DNA of 64,000 nucleotides from Siderastrea siderea (GCA_964030785.1 OZ034968.1:47939730-48003729); one strand, 5' to 3'; counted from the stretch's first letter, positions 22,301 to 32,935 are shown. Numbers and translations are program-made. Notes: a model not told the origin generated them from the sequence alone.

Positions 22301-23045
22301 CCTCTCTTTTAATCAATTTAAAGAAAAATACAACATCGAAACAAATTTTCTACAGTACTACCAGATGATCTCAGCAATCCCAAGTATTCTTAAACAGAAA
22401 TCTGCTGAACAGGGCGATTCTCAAATGAATAAACTTTCAACGAAGAACACTTTCTTTCTCTCGGAAAATAAATTAATCAATTTCGATGAATTTCGTTGTA
22501 AACAGTATTATGAATTGTTTATCGAAAGTTCTGCTTGCATGCCTACCGCAATTAGTTCTTGGGGGAAAAACCATCCAGTCATTGGCAATTCTTGGGAATC
22601 TGCTGTTGCTAGTACTTATAAAATTACCTCCGATAACAAGCTGCGGCAGTTTTCTTTTAAATTACTTCACCGTGTCCTTGTAACCAAAAAAGAACTAAAA
22701 ATCTTTGGAATAGCAAATGATGAAAAATGTGAAATGTGCAATGAGTTGGACTCCATAGAGCACACCTTCTTAGATTGTCCGGAATTTTTAAAACTGTTAG
22801 ACGCCTCTTTACAGTGGTTCAACAATCGCCATAGCACTGTTTTGACCATCTCACCTTATGATGTGATTCTAAATCAAGTACCGACATGTCTTCAGCTGTC
22901 TCTTCAAAAAAAGAAAAAATTGCGTCTCCTCCTGCTGCTAGTCAAACATTACTTTTACACCTGCAAAGCCCTACAAACATCAGTAAATTGTTATGAGTTT
23001 TTTCGTAAATTAACTTTACAGTTTAAAGTTGAAAAACTTCTCTAG
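19351..23045 (+). pseudogene. L1-type ORF2 (endonuclease + reverse transcriptase), several frameshifts
   Basis: From the ATG at 19351, an AP-endonuclease domain is visible: SLNVRGLRN, then QESY with the catalytic Glu, ITGDWNTTL, and SRIDYFL. The frame breaks near 19990, 20290, 20480, 21240 and 21600. The reverse transcriptase follows with NNKSPGDDGF, LSNWRPITLLNVDYK, LFIDFKKAFDT, GVRQGCPLSPLLF and the active-site FADD near 21475. A C-terminal domain with a CEMCNELDSIEHTFLDC cysteine/histidine motif ends at the stop at 23045. All catalytic motifs remain readable, so the copy is fairly recent, but it cannot make a functional protein as it stands. Confidence 0.85.
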
Positions 23046-23392
23046 TATTAACCCGACTTCCTCCAAAACTCTAATCCCGCTCCACACTATGCCTCTGTAA
23101 AGTTCTCCTTTTTCCTTTGATCCGCTCCTTGTTGATATCTCTATACTTCTTTTTCTTCCCCCTTTTCCTTTTTCTGGTTGTGTGTGTGTGTACCCACTTT
23201 TCCTCATGCGTAATGGTAATTGACAAATAACTGTAAATAATTAGTAAATTGTGAAGTCTTGTTATTGTAACATAGATGTAATCAAATAGTAAATTGTAAT
23301 GCAAAGAAATTGTTAATTAATTAATAGCCACCAAACCTGTGTAATAAACTGTTGCCAAAAAAAAAAAACAAAATAAAATAAAGTGGTTGGAC

Positions 23393-25190
23393 AAAAAATG
23401 CTTTAATTAATTAACTAAGGGTGACCCGTGTACACGCGAACCACAACATCTCATTTCAACTGTTGAAGCCAAATCTTTCTCAAATTATAGAGGTGTGAGA
23501 GTTCAACGCTTTTATCTCCATTATTCCAGTGAACTCTTTTGTTTGCAGGCCATGTTTAAAGGTTTATATGTCGTCAAAAGATTGACAATCCATGTCACCA
23601 TTTCAAGTTAACTTGATAAAGAGAGACTGTAAACACAGCGCTTGAAGTTTGTACGTTGTCGTTTTCACATCTGTTCAGTTAGACCTACTGTAAGTCAAGA
23701 ATTAACGTTGTAAGAAATAATTGGCCTCAATACTCAGAGCTAACAAATAGGGGTCGTTATATTTGGGGACACAACAACAATTTCTAGTGCAGTGGATAGA
23801 TCTGTGCACGTTTTTTAGGCTAGAACAGACTCCTTGAACTTGATTGTAGATAATATTTCCCTTCCGATTGCAACTGAACGGTCACTGTTTTACAAATTCT
23901 TAAATTAGAGAAAAACCAGCTTCTAGCATAGCCCTTTTACGAGCTCCCTCTATCGAAGTCACTTTACCGCCCTCAGAATTTGTCCTCTCTGCCTTGCACC
24001 TAAGGTCAATGAAGGTCCCGTTTTCCTATGTTCTTTAGACTCCTTGTTTCCAGGGAGGACTTCTGTCGTCAGCCACTACAAGTTTTCCCTAGAAACACGG
24101 CACATTTGAACTTTTCTCCATATTAGCAAACCCCGAATTTGACAAAGTAAACACCTGCTGGGGTCATGCTATCAACCCAGAATGGAAAACCAGGCTTTAC
24201 ACTTTGCTCATTTTCCCCTTCCTTTTCTGGTATGATTCTTTTTAGGAAACACGACCATCGCAAAGTTACAGGTCCCCTTATCTTCAAAGCAAAACAGAAA
24301 AAATAACTATCCTTTAATTGCATTAAATCAACGGCGATAGAAATATTGCCGAATCGCTGAGTACATCACGACCTTTGCGCTGTTTGTGACCGGATTACAA
24401 ATTAATGACCCTTATCTGTCAACACCTCTTCAAGCCCCTGCTCCTTGACACAATACCAGACAAAAATAGTTGGGACACTTCAACTAAACGCTATTTTTTT
24501 CCTTTTCATGCTCCCCTTCTCCCTCTCAATGTTGTTAACCGCAGTTTAATCATCATATCTTGTACGCCAACATTGAGGGGGCAGGCAGACAGGAAAGTGT
24601 CCTAACAATTCTGACTGATATTGTAGTTCAAAAGTGAGTTAGTAGTTTATTAGAAATATTTTCTTGTAATCTCAATCAGAATACTTTAGTCATAAAATAA
24701 ATTGCAGCATAAAAATTATAGGAATATAGTTACATCATACTAGTTTTAACAGTAAACAGTTAAAAGTGTTATTTAATTAAATTGTATTATTTAGCATTAA
24801 TTTAGCTTCTATTAAATAATTTTTTTTGTTATATTTTCTGGTTTTGTTTGTGTTCGTGGGAAGGGTGGTGTGTACCCAGGGTTTGCGTGGAAGCCAGGGA
24901 GCCCACTATTTGCATGTTTTGTCACACCTCCCCTGTCCAAAAGCAGAGTTTTCATTTAAAAAATGGATAATTGAGCTCAAATAATATGATAAACATGACG
25001 AGTTACCTGTATTTGTCACCAGTCTTCAGGACCAGCATACTGACTCTTCTACCCACCAACATATCAAACCCTCTAACGAACACCATACTGACCTCCCAGC
25101 CAACAAGTATACTGACCCCCCAACCGAATGGTATACCAATCCCTTACTGACTAGCCTACACCCCCCCTCAACCTATTTCCCCACCAGTTA
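23393..25190. other. No gene recognised
   Basis: AT-rich sequence without a supported open frame. Around 25030-25150 a loose tandem of AACAn-ATACTGACC phrases gives a Thr/Pro/Leu-rich reading. Confidence 0.4.
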
Positions 25191-25224
25191 CTACACCACT
25201 CCCCCTGACATCCACCCCTGCTCT

Positions 25225-25400
25225 ACCACAGGATTTCTCTTCTGGTGAGTTAAGACGTCTGGCAGAAAAGTCAAAGACGATGACTGGGTTTTCATGCAGT
25301 TTAAAAGGGGGCATTGTTTGCACCCAATGAGCTCAAGGGAAAGAGTCCACTTAAGCCTGCTTGTGTAGTGCAAATTAAGCAACTCCTTATAACAGTTTAG
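25225..25400 (+). pseudogene. Possible BEN-domain remnant
   Basis: Joined across one frameshift, this stretch reads SGELRRLAEKSKTMTGF, then KGALFAPNELKGKSPLKP, then a VVQIKQLL helix. The pattern of LF..EL, a G+S segment, L.P and a final I+..L helix resembles the second half of BEN domains, which bind DNA or proteins and occur in some cnidarian transposon-linked genes. It is short and broken, so the assignment is weak. Confidence 0.3.
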
Positions 25401-25599
25401 GGGGTGGCAAAAATAACAAATAAAGCATGAAGTGAGTGCGTACCCTCAGTGAACCACACTAATGCAAGAGGACTAACCGAGTTATGGCTCAAACTGAAAA
25501 GTTCCCTGGGCAGGTGTTTGGAAATTTGCCAATTTTTAAAGGCTTTTTTGTACTTTAAAATACCATCTTTTGAAGTTTTAAATGTTTCATTAATATTGT

Positions 25600-25793
25600 A
25601 CATATTTTTATAGGGTATAGTTACATAGTTCAGTTAGACATCTCAGGGCTCCTGTTGATAACAGGGATGCTTTGTAAGCTTCCTGAATGGACTACCCTGA
25701 GTAATACATGTACATTTTTTCTTTTTTTTCTTTTTTTTCTTTTTTTTCGCGTATATGTTTTTTCTAAATAAAGGCGTCTACTCTACTCTACTC
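25600..25793 (+). mobile_element. Possible retroposon 3' tail with (TCTAC)n
   Basis: A CTTTTTTTT tandem run at 25719-25747 is followed by AAATAAAGGCG and four TCTAC units at 25777-25793. An AATAAA signal followed by a short terminal repeat is the usual look of a LINE or SINE 3' end. No coding part is retained. Confidence 0.4.
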
Positions 25794-26049
25794 AATACAT
25801 CTGTCACAATCAAACAAAAACAAGAATAAGATATATATATAGGGGTAGTTACATCTCGTAAAGTTTGTCGATGTGAAAAATGTACAATGGCTACTTGTCC
25901 TACATCAGAAGTATGGTTTTCTGGGAAGGTCCTGATGACCAGGGGGGAAACGACAAATGCTGAGCCCGCCAATTTCAAAGCAATATGGACGCATCCAAAA
26001 AAGTCTAATTTTTTTCTTGCTCTGAAGTACATACAATGAGAACCTGCAT

Positions 26050-26440
26050 GAAAGAACCTAGTGTTTGAAGAACCTGCTGGCAGAAATTTGCCATTTTAAT
26101 ACTCAAAGATATAAGAACCTTTTTAGCCGAGCAAGATCAAGCAGGTTCTTATATGTGGGTTACAGTGAAATTATGATGAACATTTTAACCAAGGAGTTTG
26201 ACCTGAGATTGCAAATTTATATGAAAAGAAAATACCGTACCAAACTGTAATTACAAATAAAAGTACTAATTCAAATAAATGCTGTATATTTAAGGACCAA
26301 ACCCAAGTAATTAACAACTATATCTCCTTCATAGAAATTAAGAACCTACTTAGCCTACATTACCAATAACTACCCCAAAATACAAGAACCTATTTTGCCA
26401 GACGTAAAAAAATGTAAGTTCTTACACGCGGGTTTTTGTT
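26050..26440. repeat. Dispersed repeat with AAGAACCT / AGGTTCTT inverted motifs
   Basis: Repeated AAGAACCT phrases pair with AGGTTCTTATATGTGGGTT at 26140-26162 and AGTTCTTACACGCGGGTTTT near 26415. Similar phrases recur at 46760-46870, so this is a dispersed family, but I cannot name it. Confidence 0.4.
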
Positions 26441-27947
26441 GTATTCCTTGCATACATAACACTTGAATGTCAAATTTACGTAAAATGTGGACAATTGTGT
26501 TAAACCGGAAATGACATTGTGCAACTTTCAAGAGCATCTAGTTGAAATTGACTGTCGTTAAACCAATGCCAGTGAGATTAGAGCAGCCAGAAATGTTCAA
26601 AGAGTACAGTGCTTTACAGCTTTGACTGAGATGGTAGATAAAGTTTTCATCTACCAGAGTGCCACCAATATTGCACTCTTTACACAGCTGATTTGTCTTT
26701 TCTCTATGGATTAATCTCCTTCAGCAGGCCCTTACATCTTCCTTCTGAAGAATCGTAGGCAAGCTGATAAAATTTCTTGCATACAACAGAAACCTCTCGA
26801 AATAAGAGCTTTGCTGCCCCCCTCCCCCCCAAAAATAGATACAGACCACTTTGTCAGGCAGTCTTTCCATTTCTATTCATTTGTGTTCACTTTCAAAAGC
26901 CACGGATTAGCTCAGTCACCAAAACTACTTCACGCCAAAGAACTTGCTTGAAAAAGCTTCCAGATATGGACAAATTTGACTTGGATGATCTCTTTTTCGC
27001 ATGTACACACTGTGCCTTAACATCCAAAAACTGTGCATCAAATGTGTGCCTATTAAGAACGTGCCTTAAATGCGCACGTTTTCATCCAAAATGTGTGCAC
27101 CAACCATTCACTTTGCCACACTTCGTGACTTCTACTCATATTAGTTGAAATTTTGCTGACAGGTGAATTCACTCAGGATTATTCATGTCATTATGAAAAC
27201 TGCAAAGTTTTTTAGTAGTTAGTCTAACTCCTTTTGTTGCCTTCGTTAACAGCTTTATGAAAGAAGGAAGCAAAACAGACGTCATGATTTTCTGTTATAC
27301 CCCCCCCCCGCCCCGTACCCCCACCCCCACTGCTGGTGGGAGAGGGTTTTCCACCTATCAAGGTTTTATTATTTGTGCCTACCCAGAAAGTCACAAGGCC
27401 TAAAAAAGAACAGCAAAAAGAAGGACGTAACGAAAGTACGTTTCAAACACTTTTAATATTCCGTTGTTGTGTCATTTGACCAAATAAGAGCAAGAGAATG
27501 CGCAAAATACTTTAGCGTATTACACTGACAATATGTTGTTTTTCCCATCAGGGATGGCAAAAAAGCGAGCCCTCGATAAGGCTAAAAATGCTTGACCAAA
27601 CTCCCCTCAGAAAAGGACAGAGGTGCTTGATTATTATACAGCCCAAATACACTTAAATTGTTATACAAGTCAGCAATCGTTAATTCTCCAGAACGGGGAG
27701 GAGATGTTAGAGTGGCCACAGCACTGACCAGCAACAAGTCATCTGTCATGGAGACCACAAAACATAAGCACTCTGATGGAGCTAGAGCCACAATGCATAT
27801 TAGTCTGTTGATGTTGTGTGGAAGGCAACATGCAAAGGCGCCTATCAGAGGCTTAAACCATGAACCGCCAAAGAGTGGCTACAAGCATGGTCCAAAATAC
27901 TAGCATGCTATGCGATAGAGATGCTTTGTGAAAGTTAACAAAAAGTA
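26441..27947. other. No gene recognised
   Basis: Contains a C-rich run near 27301-27330 and short open frames without recognisable homology. A cysteine-rich 123-codon frame at 26777-27148 is discussed under rejected items. Confidence 0.4.
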
Positions 27948-28618
27948 CCGTAAAGTTCCGTGTATAAGCCGCACCCGTAGATAAGCCGCACCCCCGATTT
28001 GGAAGCTCAAATTTCGAAAAAAAAAAATAAAGACAATAAAGTTTGAAGTTCCTTTGAAGTTCTATTTGTATACAAACAAGGGCAAACAAGCACGATTCCA
28101 AAACACCGTACACGGCGGTTGTGGCAAACTTTTATACAAACGAAGTCTTTAAATGGCGAAATTTCACTTATCATACCTTAATTTCTGTTTGTATTCACCA
28201 TATCTTATCTGTTGATACCACTTTTTCAAGATTATCACTTCAAAACACTCCATGAAGTTGAAATTCCGACAAATTCGTACGCGTTTGAAACGAAACGAAC
28301 GAATGCTTAGCGGCCAAGCTTTCAAACGTGGAGAGGAGTCTGGGTCTCGGCAAAACAACACAGAAGAGAACACGCAAAGATGCCATTACAATATTTATTC
28401 CACTAATTAGTATAATTAGTATTACACCTCTAAAGGATAAGCGAATGATGTTTTTGCGAGTAAAATCTCTAAAACTACCACTGTTCTTCGTGTGAACATC
28501 GAACATTTTCTTGGAGTAATAAAATTCTAATTAACAAATGTCTATTTACGACAACTATATTTACAAGCGATCGGAAAGTGTCTGTCAAAGTTTATAAGAA
28601 TGTTCGTCGTCTTAAAGC

Positions 28619-28909
28619 TTAAAATCCATTGAAGTCCTCACTATCGCTATCTCCAAAGAGATTCTGATAGCCTTCTGGATCAATGTCCGCTTGCTCTCTC
28701 TCGTAACTGTCGGCGTAGTGCAAGTCTGCGTCATCGTCATCATCATTGATACCGGCGAATGGATCAGAGTCGTCGTCGTCTTCATCCCACATTTCATCAT
28801 CCTCTGTGCCATCCAAGGCATTCGTAATGCAGCACTTACGAAAGGACTTCTTGATCAGCTCGCTAGGGATGTCCTCCCAGGCCTCAACAATCCACAATTT
28901 GCCTCGCGA
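28619..28909 (-). pseudogene. pogo-type transposase, C-terminal remnant
   Basis: The segment GKLWIVEAWEDIPSELIKK, then SFRKCCITNALDGTEDD, then a long Asp/Glu-rich acidic tail to the stop at 28619 is characteristic of the end of pogo/CENP-B-like transposases. The open frame continues upstream to 29164, but that part does not look like transposase. The DNA-binding domain and catalytic residues are absent. Confidence 0.75.
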
Positions 28910-29128
28910 GTACTCGCGAATATCCTGGTATTTTCTCGCACGTGGCGGAAAGATACGTGTTGAAGTGACAGGCCACAGGCGCCATTGCAAACAACTTTGC
29001 GGAGGAATGGAGATTCCGTGTAGGTTGGTGTTTAGTTGTTCGAGTAAAGTGAAATTAAATCGCTTGAAAGAACTGTTGGAGAACAAGATACGCCGGTGAA
29101 TGTTTGAAGACACGAACACTGTACAAAC

Positions 29129-29144
29129 GGCTCCTTTAGGAGCC
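29129..29144 (+). promoter_or_regulatory. Histone-type 3' stem-loop-like sequence (near match)
   Basis: GGCTCCTTTAGGAGCC, followed by ACCACT, forms a 6-bp stem with a 4-nt loop and a downstream ACC, close to the replication-dependent histone mRNA 3' end. One base pair of the usual stem is replaced by a compensating C-G pair. It lies 29 nt after the stop of a 30-codon plus-strand frame (29007-29099, ending KIRR) within the pogo element. Function is uncertain. Confidence 0.4.
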
Positions 29145-29352
29145 ACCACTCGTATAAAAGTCAATGAACAACATCAACATGCTTTCAGTTTGTGTGTATC
29201 TTTATTCAGCGACATCTTAAGACGTTTTTATGAATATTAATTAGGCCTTTAAGAACTCCAACCACAGATGTTTCCGTAGATAAGCCGCACCCCCGATTTT
29301 TGACTTAAATTTTGAGGAAAAAGGTGCGGCTTATACATGGAAATTTACGGTA

Positions 29353-29928
29353 AAACCCGTAGTCATGGACATTGCCATCTTCATGTATAAAATTAAGCAT
29401 AAATTGCTGTCAGAGAGACTCTGTAATCTTTTCCAATTAGACAGTGGCTTATATAATTTAAGAAAACGAGAATTTGTTCAACCTCGATTCTCTTCGGTAA
29501 CATATGGAAAACACTCACTTCGTTACCTAGGGCCCAAACTTTGGAATGATCTCACTCCTAGACTAAGAAATTTACCCTCTTTGAAGCAATTTAAGAACGT
29601 TATACGTGATCGGGACCTCACTGCGCTGGCTGCAAATGTCAGTGATTGTCGAGGCTGCAACCTATGCCAAGAATGACTGGCCGCCAACATTACATAACAT
29701 AATTTTTATTTTTAACATAATTTTTATTTTTATATTTTAATATAGTTGAAGAAACAGATTTTACAGTTTTTTAGCTTAGTTAATTGTTGTAATTAGGCTT
29801 TTTAAATGTATATAAATATTTTCCATTTTATATATATTAATTACGTTTTTAGTTAGGCAGGTTAGGTGTCCACAATTAGTAGAGGGGACTTTTCCCCTCA
29901 GCTACTACAGTTTTGACACGTTAATAAA

Positions 29929-29976
<48 letters not shown>
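29353..29976 (+). mobile_element. LINE 3' end (C-terminus + 3' UTR + (ATT)n tail)
   Basis: The frame 29365-29676 encodes about 103 residues of the domain that follows the reverse transcriptase in CR1/L2-like LINEs. It includes IAIFMYKIKHKLLSERLCN and LRYLGPKLWNDLTPRLRNL, and ends with a CRGCNLC cysteine motif. It is followed by an AT-rich 3' UTR, a GAGGGGACTTTTCCCCTC hairpin, ACACGTTAATAAAG and about fourteen ATT units. The 5' part ends at the border of the pogo element, so the copy is 5'-truncated. The same tail is the insert at 3086-3242. Confidence 0.8.
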
Positions 29977-30359
29977 TCCAATCAGGACAAGCAGCTGGTC
30001 GAAGATTTTTGGAGCAGCCCTATCTTACACAACTGGAAACAAAAAAGACAAAGCGGGAGTGTACGCAGAGTATGTATTTCACACATATTTCACAAGAGGA
30101 AAGTTCTAGAAAAGACAGCCAGAAGGGTACAAAGATATTAAAGCTACGAGAGGAGAGCAAGCATGGAGTCATGAAAGACAGACGTGGATGTTAAGCTCTG
30201 CAAGCCACGACTCCCTTGATCTAGATTTTCTTGGATGAAAGGCTTTACTTGGTTGCTGCGACCCACTCTGCTTTAGTTATTACATCGGACAATGCCAGGA
30301 AACATTAAGAATGCGGCTCCAGCACAGAAATTACAGCAAGTGCCGCGAAGAAGTGAAAC

Positions 30360-30668
30360 ATGGTGGAGGGAGAAGAAGACATCTTCGAAGATTGCCCCAG
30401 AGAAGAGCCAAACCTTCTTGAAATAAAAAGTATGCTCATCTCTATTCAAAACTTAATAGCAAGCATTCTAAAAGAAAATGTCCAACTTAAAGAAGACATG
30501 GCTGAACTAAAATCATCTCTCAGATCCAACGAGCGAGAATTACAAGCCTTGAAAGATGCTCTAGTGGCAGCTTCTAAAGAGAATGTTAATCCAAGCCCTA
30601 GCATTTCAAATCCCATGGAAAACAATTTTTCGGTTCTGTGCCCAGAGATCACGGGAACCAATTTGTAA
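30360..30668 (+). pseudogene. L1-type ORF1 N-terminus (coiled coil), truncated
   Basis: About 102 codons from an ATG. Residues about 20-75 have heptad-like Leu/Ile spacing (LLEIKSMLISIQNLIA, then LKEDMAELKSSLRS), typical of an ORF1 trimerising coiled coil, followed by a Ser/Pro/Asn linker. The frame stops where another LINE fragment is inserted. The matching C-terminal part of an ORF1 lies at 32460-32930 and may be the other half of the same copy. Confidence 0.55.
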
Positions 30669-30677
30669 CTATTTTTT

Positions 30678-31443
30678 TTTGGTAATTTATTTTTTTTAAA
30701 CAACACAATACAGTACTCAGGATACATTACCTACAGTCACCTAACTTAAAATACGCGTTACAGTACTTACAATACATTGCTTAAAGTAACTTACAATACA
30801 CGTTACAGTAGCTTGATTATTGTTCACGTTATGTAAAAATTAAATACAAAGCAAATAGTTGTTAATTAAAAATGAAGAAGACCAACTAGATATAACAAGG
30901 TTATTTTCAACTGAGTGTTCATAACAGCTATCAACTTTTCCCATTTTTTAAAATGAGTAGTGAGTTTATTCCTCTTCCTCGCAATATTGAGTTCGATGTT
31001 ATAAACACGTCTTATCCTGGCAATAAAACCTCTCAATGAGGGTAAACTTCCATGACATTTCGTTACATAAATGTAATATTTACCAAACAACAGAATGTGA
31101 TTAATTATAAAGAAATCTTCCGTTTTTTCAAAATTCCCTAAAAACAAACCTATCTCATTTAAGGATTCTATAATGATGTCATCTTTCAGCCAGGACAAGA
31201 CGTCTTTCCAAAATTCAGAAGACACTTTACAACGGGAGAGTAAATGTTCGATGGATTCTGGTTCTTCATTGCAGAACGTACAATTAGGGGATTGCAAAAG
31301 GCCAAAGCGAAATAATTTATCACTTGTAAAGACAATGTTGTTTAGAATTTTGTATTGAAATTCTCTCAGTTTAGAATCAAGTGTAGTACGGAAAGGGAGA
31401 GAGTAAACCTTTTCCCAATTAATAGATGTGTCTGAGTACTTGT
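30678..31443 (-). mobile_element. 5'-truncated L1-type 3' end with target-site duplication
   Basis: The minus-strand frame 31297-30866 and its upstream extension (to about 31440) encode the L1 ORF2 C-terminus, with CTFCNEEPESIEHLLSRC as the cysteine/histidine motif and a KLREFQYKILNNI segment upstream. An A-rich end lies at 30670-30700. It is flanked by ATTTGTAACTATTTTTT (30661-30677) and ATTTGTGACTATTTTTT (31444-31460), a 17-bp duplication with one mismatch, as expected for target-primed reverse transcription. Confidence 0.8.
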
Positions 31444-31525
31444 ATTTGTGACTATTTTTTGGTTCTGTGAATATTCACGGGAACCCATTCTTAATATTGT
31501 TGATTTTAATAAACGTTGTTAAGCT

Positions 31526-31532
31526 ATATAAG
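31526..31532 (+). promoter_or_regulatory. TATA box of the small stem-loop gene
   Basis: TATATAA lies 77 nt upstream of the ATG at 31609. This spacing allows a start site near 31557 and a 5' leader of about 50 nt, similar to compact histone genes. Confidence 0.45.
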
Positions 31533-31608
31533 TACTTGAAAAAATATTTTCAGTGTATACTTTTATTCGAAAAATATCAACGTCCATTTAACTTTCATTA
31601 ACGCCATA

Positions 31609-31839
31609 ATGGATCGAAAGCGTGCAATTCTTGACTATATCTGTGATGAACGCCTCGATTTATTGGAAGAATTCAATGAAACAGAGGTTAAGGTGCTAGA
31701 GACAATTGAAGCTTTACCAGAAACACAAGATTTGTCTGCAGTAATGGACAATTATCGCTCAGTGGTGGAAAATATTGAAAACATGCTGAACAACTTAGAT
31801 GGATTGGAAGAGAAAGTCTTAAAGTGGATAACTTCATGA
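31609..31839 (+). CDS. Small acidic coiled-coil-like protein with histone-type mRNA 3' end
   Basis: Intronless 76-residue frame in an ATAATGG start context. The protein is acidic and rich in Glu, Leu, Asp and Val. Residues about 15-35 (LDLLEEFNETEVKVLETIEA) and 48-73 (YRSVVENIENMLNNLDGLEE) look helical or coiled-coil. I do not recognise the family; it is not a core or linker histone. It has a TATA box 77 nt upstream and a histone-type stem-loop 18 nt after the stop, followed by a purine-rich element. It lies between LINE fragments and a MITE, so it could be a host microgene, a retrocopy or a piece of an unrecognised element. Coding status is inferred from the flanking signals. Confidence 0.45.
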   Translation: MDRKRAILDYICDERLDLLEEFNETEVKVLETIEALPETQDLSAVMDNYRSVVENIENMLNNLDGLEEKVLKWITS

Positions 31840-31856
31840 CCACCTGTTTTAAAAAC

Positions 31857-31872
31857 GGCTCTTTTAAGAGCC
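31857..31872 (+). terminator. Histone-type mRNA 3' stem-loop, with downstream purine element
   Basis: GGCTCTTTTAAGAGCC fits the histone stem-loop consensus GGYYYTTHTHARRRCC at every position. It is preceded by AAAAAC and followed by ACAACAC. About nine bases further on is TAGAAAAGAC (31881-31890), resembling the histone downstream element bound by U7 snRNP. Such sequences direct cleavage without polyadenylation in S phase. Confidence 0.6.
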
Positions 31873-32029
31873 ACAACACATAGAAAAGACGACCACTTTT
31901 ATTAATTAGACATCTTGTTGTTCAAATTTTATCTTAAGTTTTGCCTTGCAAATTTCATCGGTAATCCCAAGCACCAGCTGTAATTTCCAATTTTCAATTC
32001 ATTTCATTTCATTTACTGCCACATTTTAA

Positions 32030-32228
32030 CCCTTTTACTCCCAAGAGTGCCTAAAATCGAAATTCAAGACAAATCCCAAATTTCATTGTGGAAAATACCT
32101 AAATATAAATAAGTACCAACAGAAAGTACTGCTGAGAAGGCTTCATTTGAATGGTCACACCATAGGATTTCATCCACAGACTCAAAAGTTAGAAGCACCT
32201 TAAATGTCTCCATAACTGACTGAAAGGG
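32030..32228. mobile_element. piggyBac-like MITE with TTAA target duplication
   Basis: CCCTTTTACTCCC at the left end and GACTGAAAGGG at the right end form short imperfect inverted repeats. TTAA flanks both (32026-32029 and 32229-32232). CCC..GGG termini with TTAA duplication are the hallmark of piggyBac-family elements. At 199 bp it is non-coding. Confidence 0.65.
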
Positions 32229-32459
32229 TTAAGAAAACTTCCTAAGCTCTTACTTTACAAGCTGCCTAATAAGGAAAGATGGATCAGAAAGGCAATGTCG
32301 GAAATAAAAAAGAAAATTTCCATTGAAAACAGAATTGCTCTACCAGCTGAGAATCAGAGCGGAAAAACTCATATGAAGTGAACTTTGAACAGTAAGGCTG
32401 AAAATGTCAATGGGAAATGACACGGGTACCAGGAAGGATGGTTACTGTGAAATCCTATG

Positions 32460-32935
32460 GCTTGTGAACTAACAAACAAACTTCAAGCAATCAAGAAAAA
32501 AGTTATGCAATCAAATTGAAGAATCTGACAGGCTGGCAGATTCTCTTGACAATTTAGAGCAATATAGGAGGAAGAACTCTCTTGAGTTACATGGCGTACC
32601 TGAGAACGCCTATGACTCGACATAAGAAGCTGTCATTAAAGTAGTTAAGGCCCTAAATGTTCAAAACAATGAGAAAGATGGCAAGATATCGCACGAAATG
32701 AAATGCCGCAACAGAGCAAAACCAATAATTATCAAATTCTGCAGCCACAAAATCAAGTCCAAGTTATACAAGGAAAAATTATACAGTTCAAATACCAGAT
32801 TTGTTTCCCAGCTACCCTGCGGCAACCTCGACTCAAAATCGTATTTTGATCAACCAGATCAACCTCCAGACTCTGGAGGGAACAGTGTATGTGAAGACTT
32901 CACCTGAGGGTTATCCGGTGACAATATACTGTTAA
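32460..32935 (+). pseudogene. L1-type ORF1 remnant, C-terminal part
   Basis: The reading includes ESDRLADSLDNLEQYRRKN, SLELHGVPENAYDST, an in-frame TAA near 32620, then EAVIKVVKALNVQNNEKDG and KISHEMKCRNRAKPIIIKF. The final part decays in several frames to about 32930. It is closely similar to 18672-19162. No ORF2 follows, so only an ORF1 scrap is present. Confidence 0.65.

Larger units (their letters stand above)
18660..23392 (+). mobile_element. L1-type LINE retrotransposon, 5'-truncated and frameshifted
   Basis: It contains the 3' part of ORF1, a 17-nt poly-C tract at 19330-19344 just before ORF2, the ORF2 endonuclease, reverse transcriptase and C-terminal cysteine motif, and an A-rich tail at 23357-23392. 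The order and motifs are those of the L1 group of non-LTR elements. The 5' end starts within ORF1. No confident target-site duplication was found. Confidence 0.85.
27948..29350 (-). mobile_element. pogo/Tigger-type DNA transposon, internally deleted
   Basis: The ends are inverted repeats CCGTAAAGTTCCGTGTATAA and its complement (with A/G variants), each followed inward by a second TAAGCCGCACC motif. TA flanks both ends (27946-27947 and 29351-29352), the usual Tc1/mariner-pogo target. The minus strand retains only the transposase C-terminus. At 1.4 kb it is shorter than a full element, so most of the DDE domain has been lost. Confidence 0.8.

Noticed and set aside
26777..27148. 123-codon cysteine-rich frame
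   Set aside because: No recognisable domain pattern, no flanking signals, and the neighbouring sequence is C-rich low complexity; it is compatible with chance.
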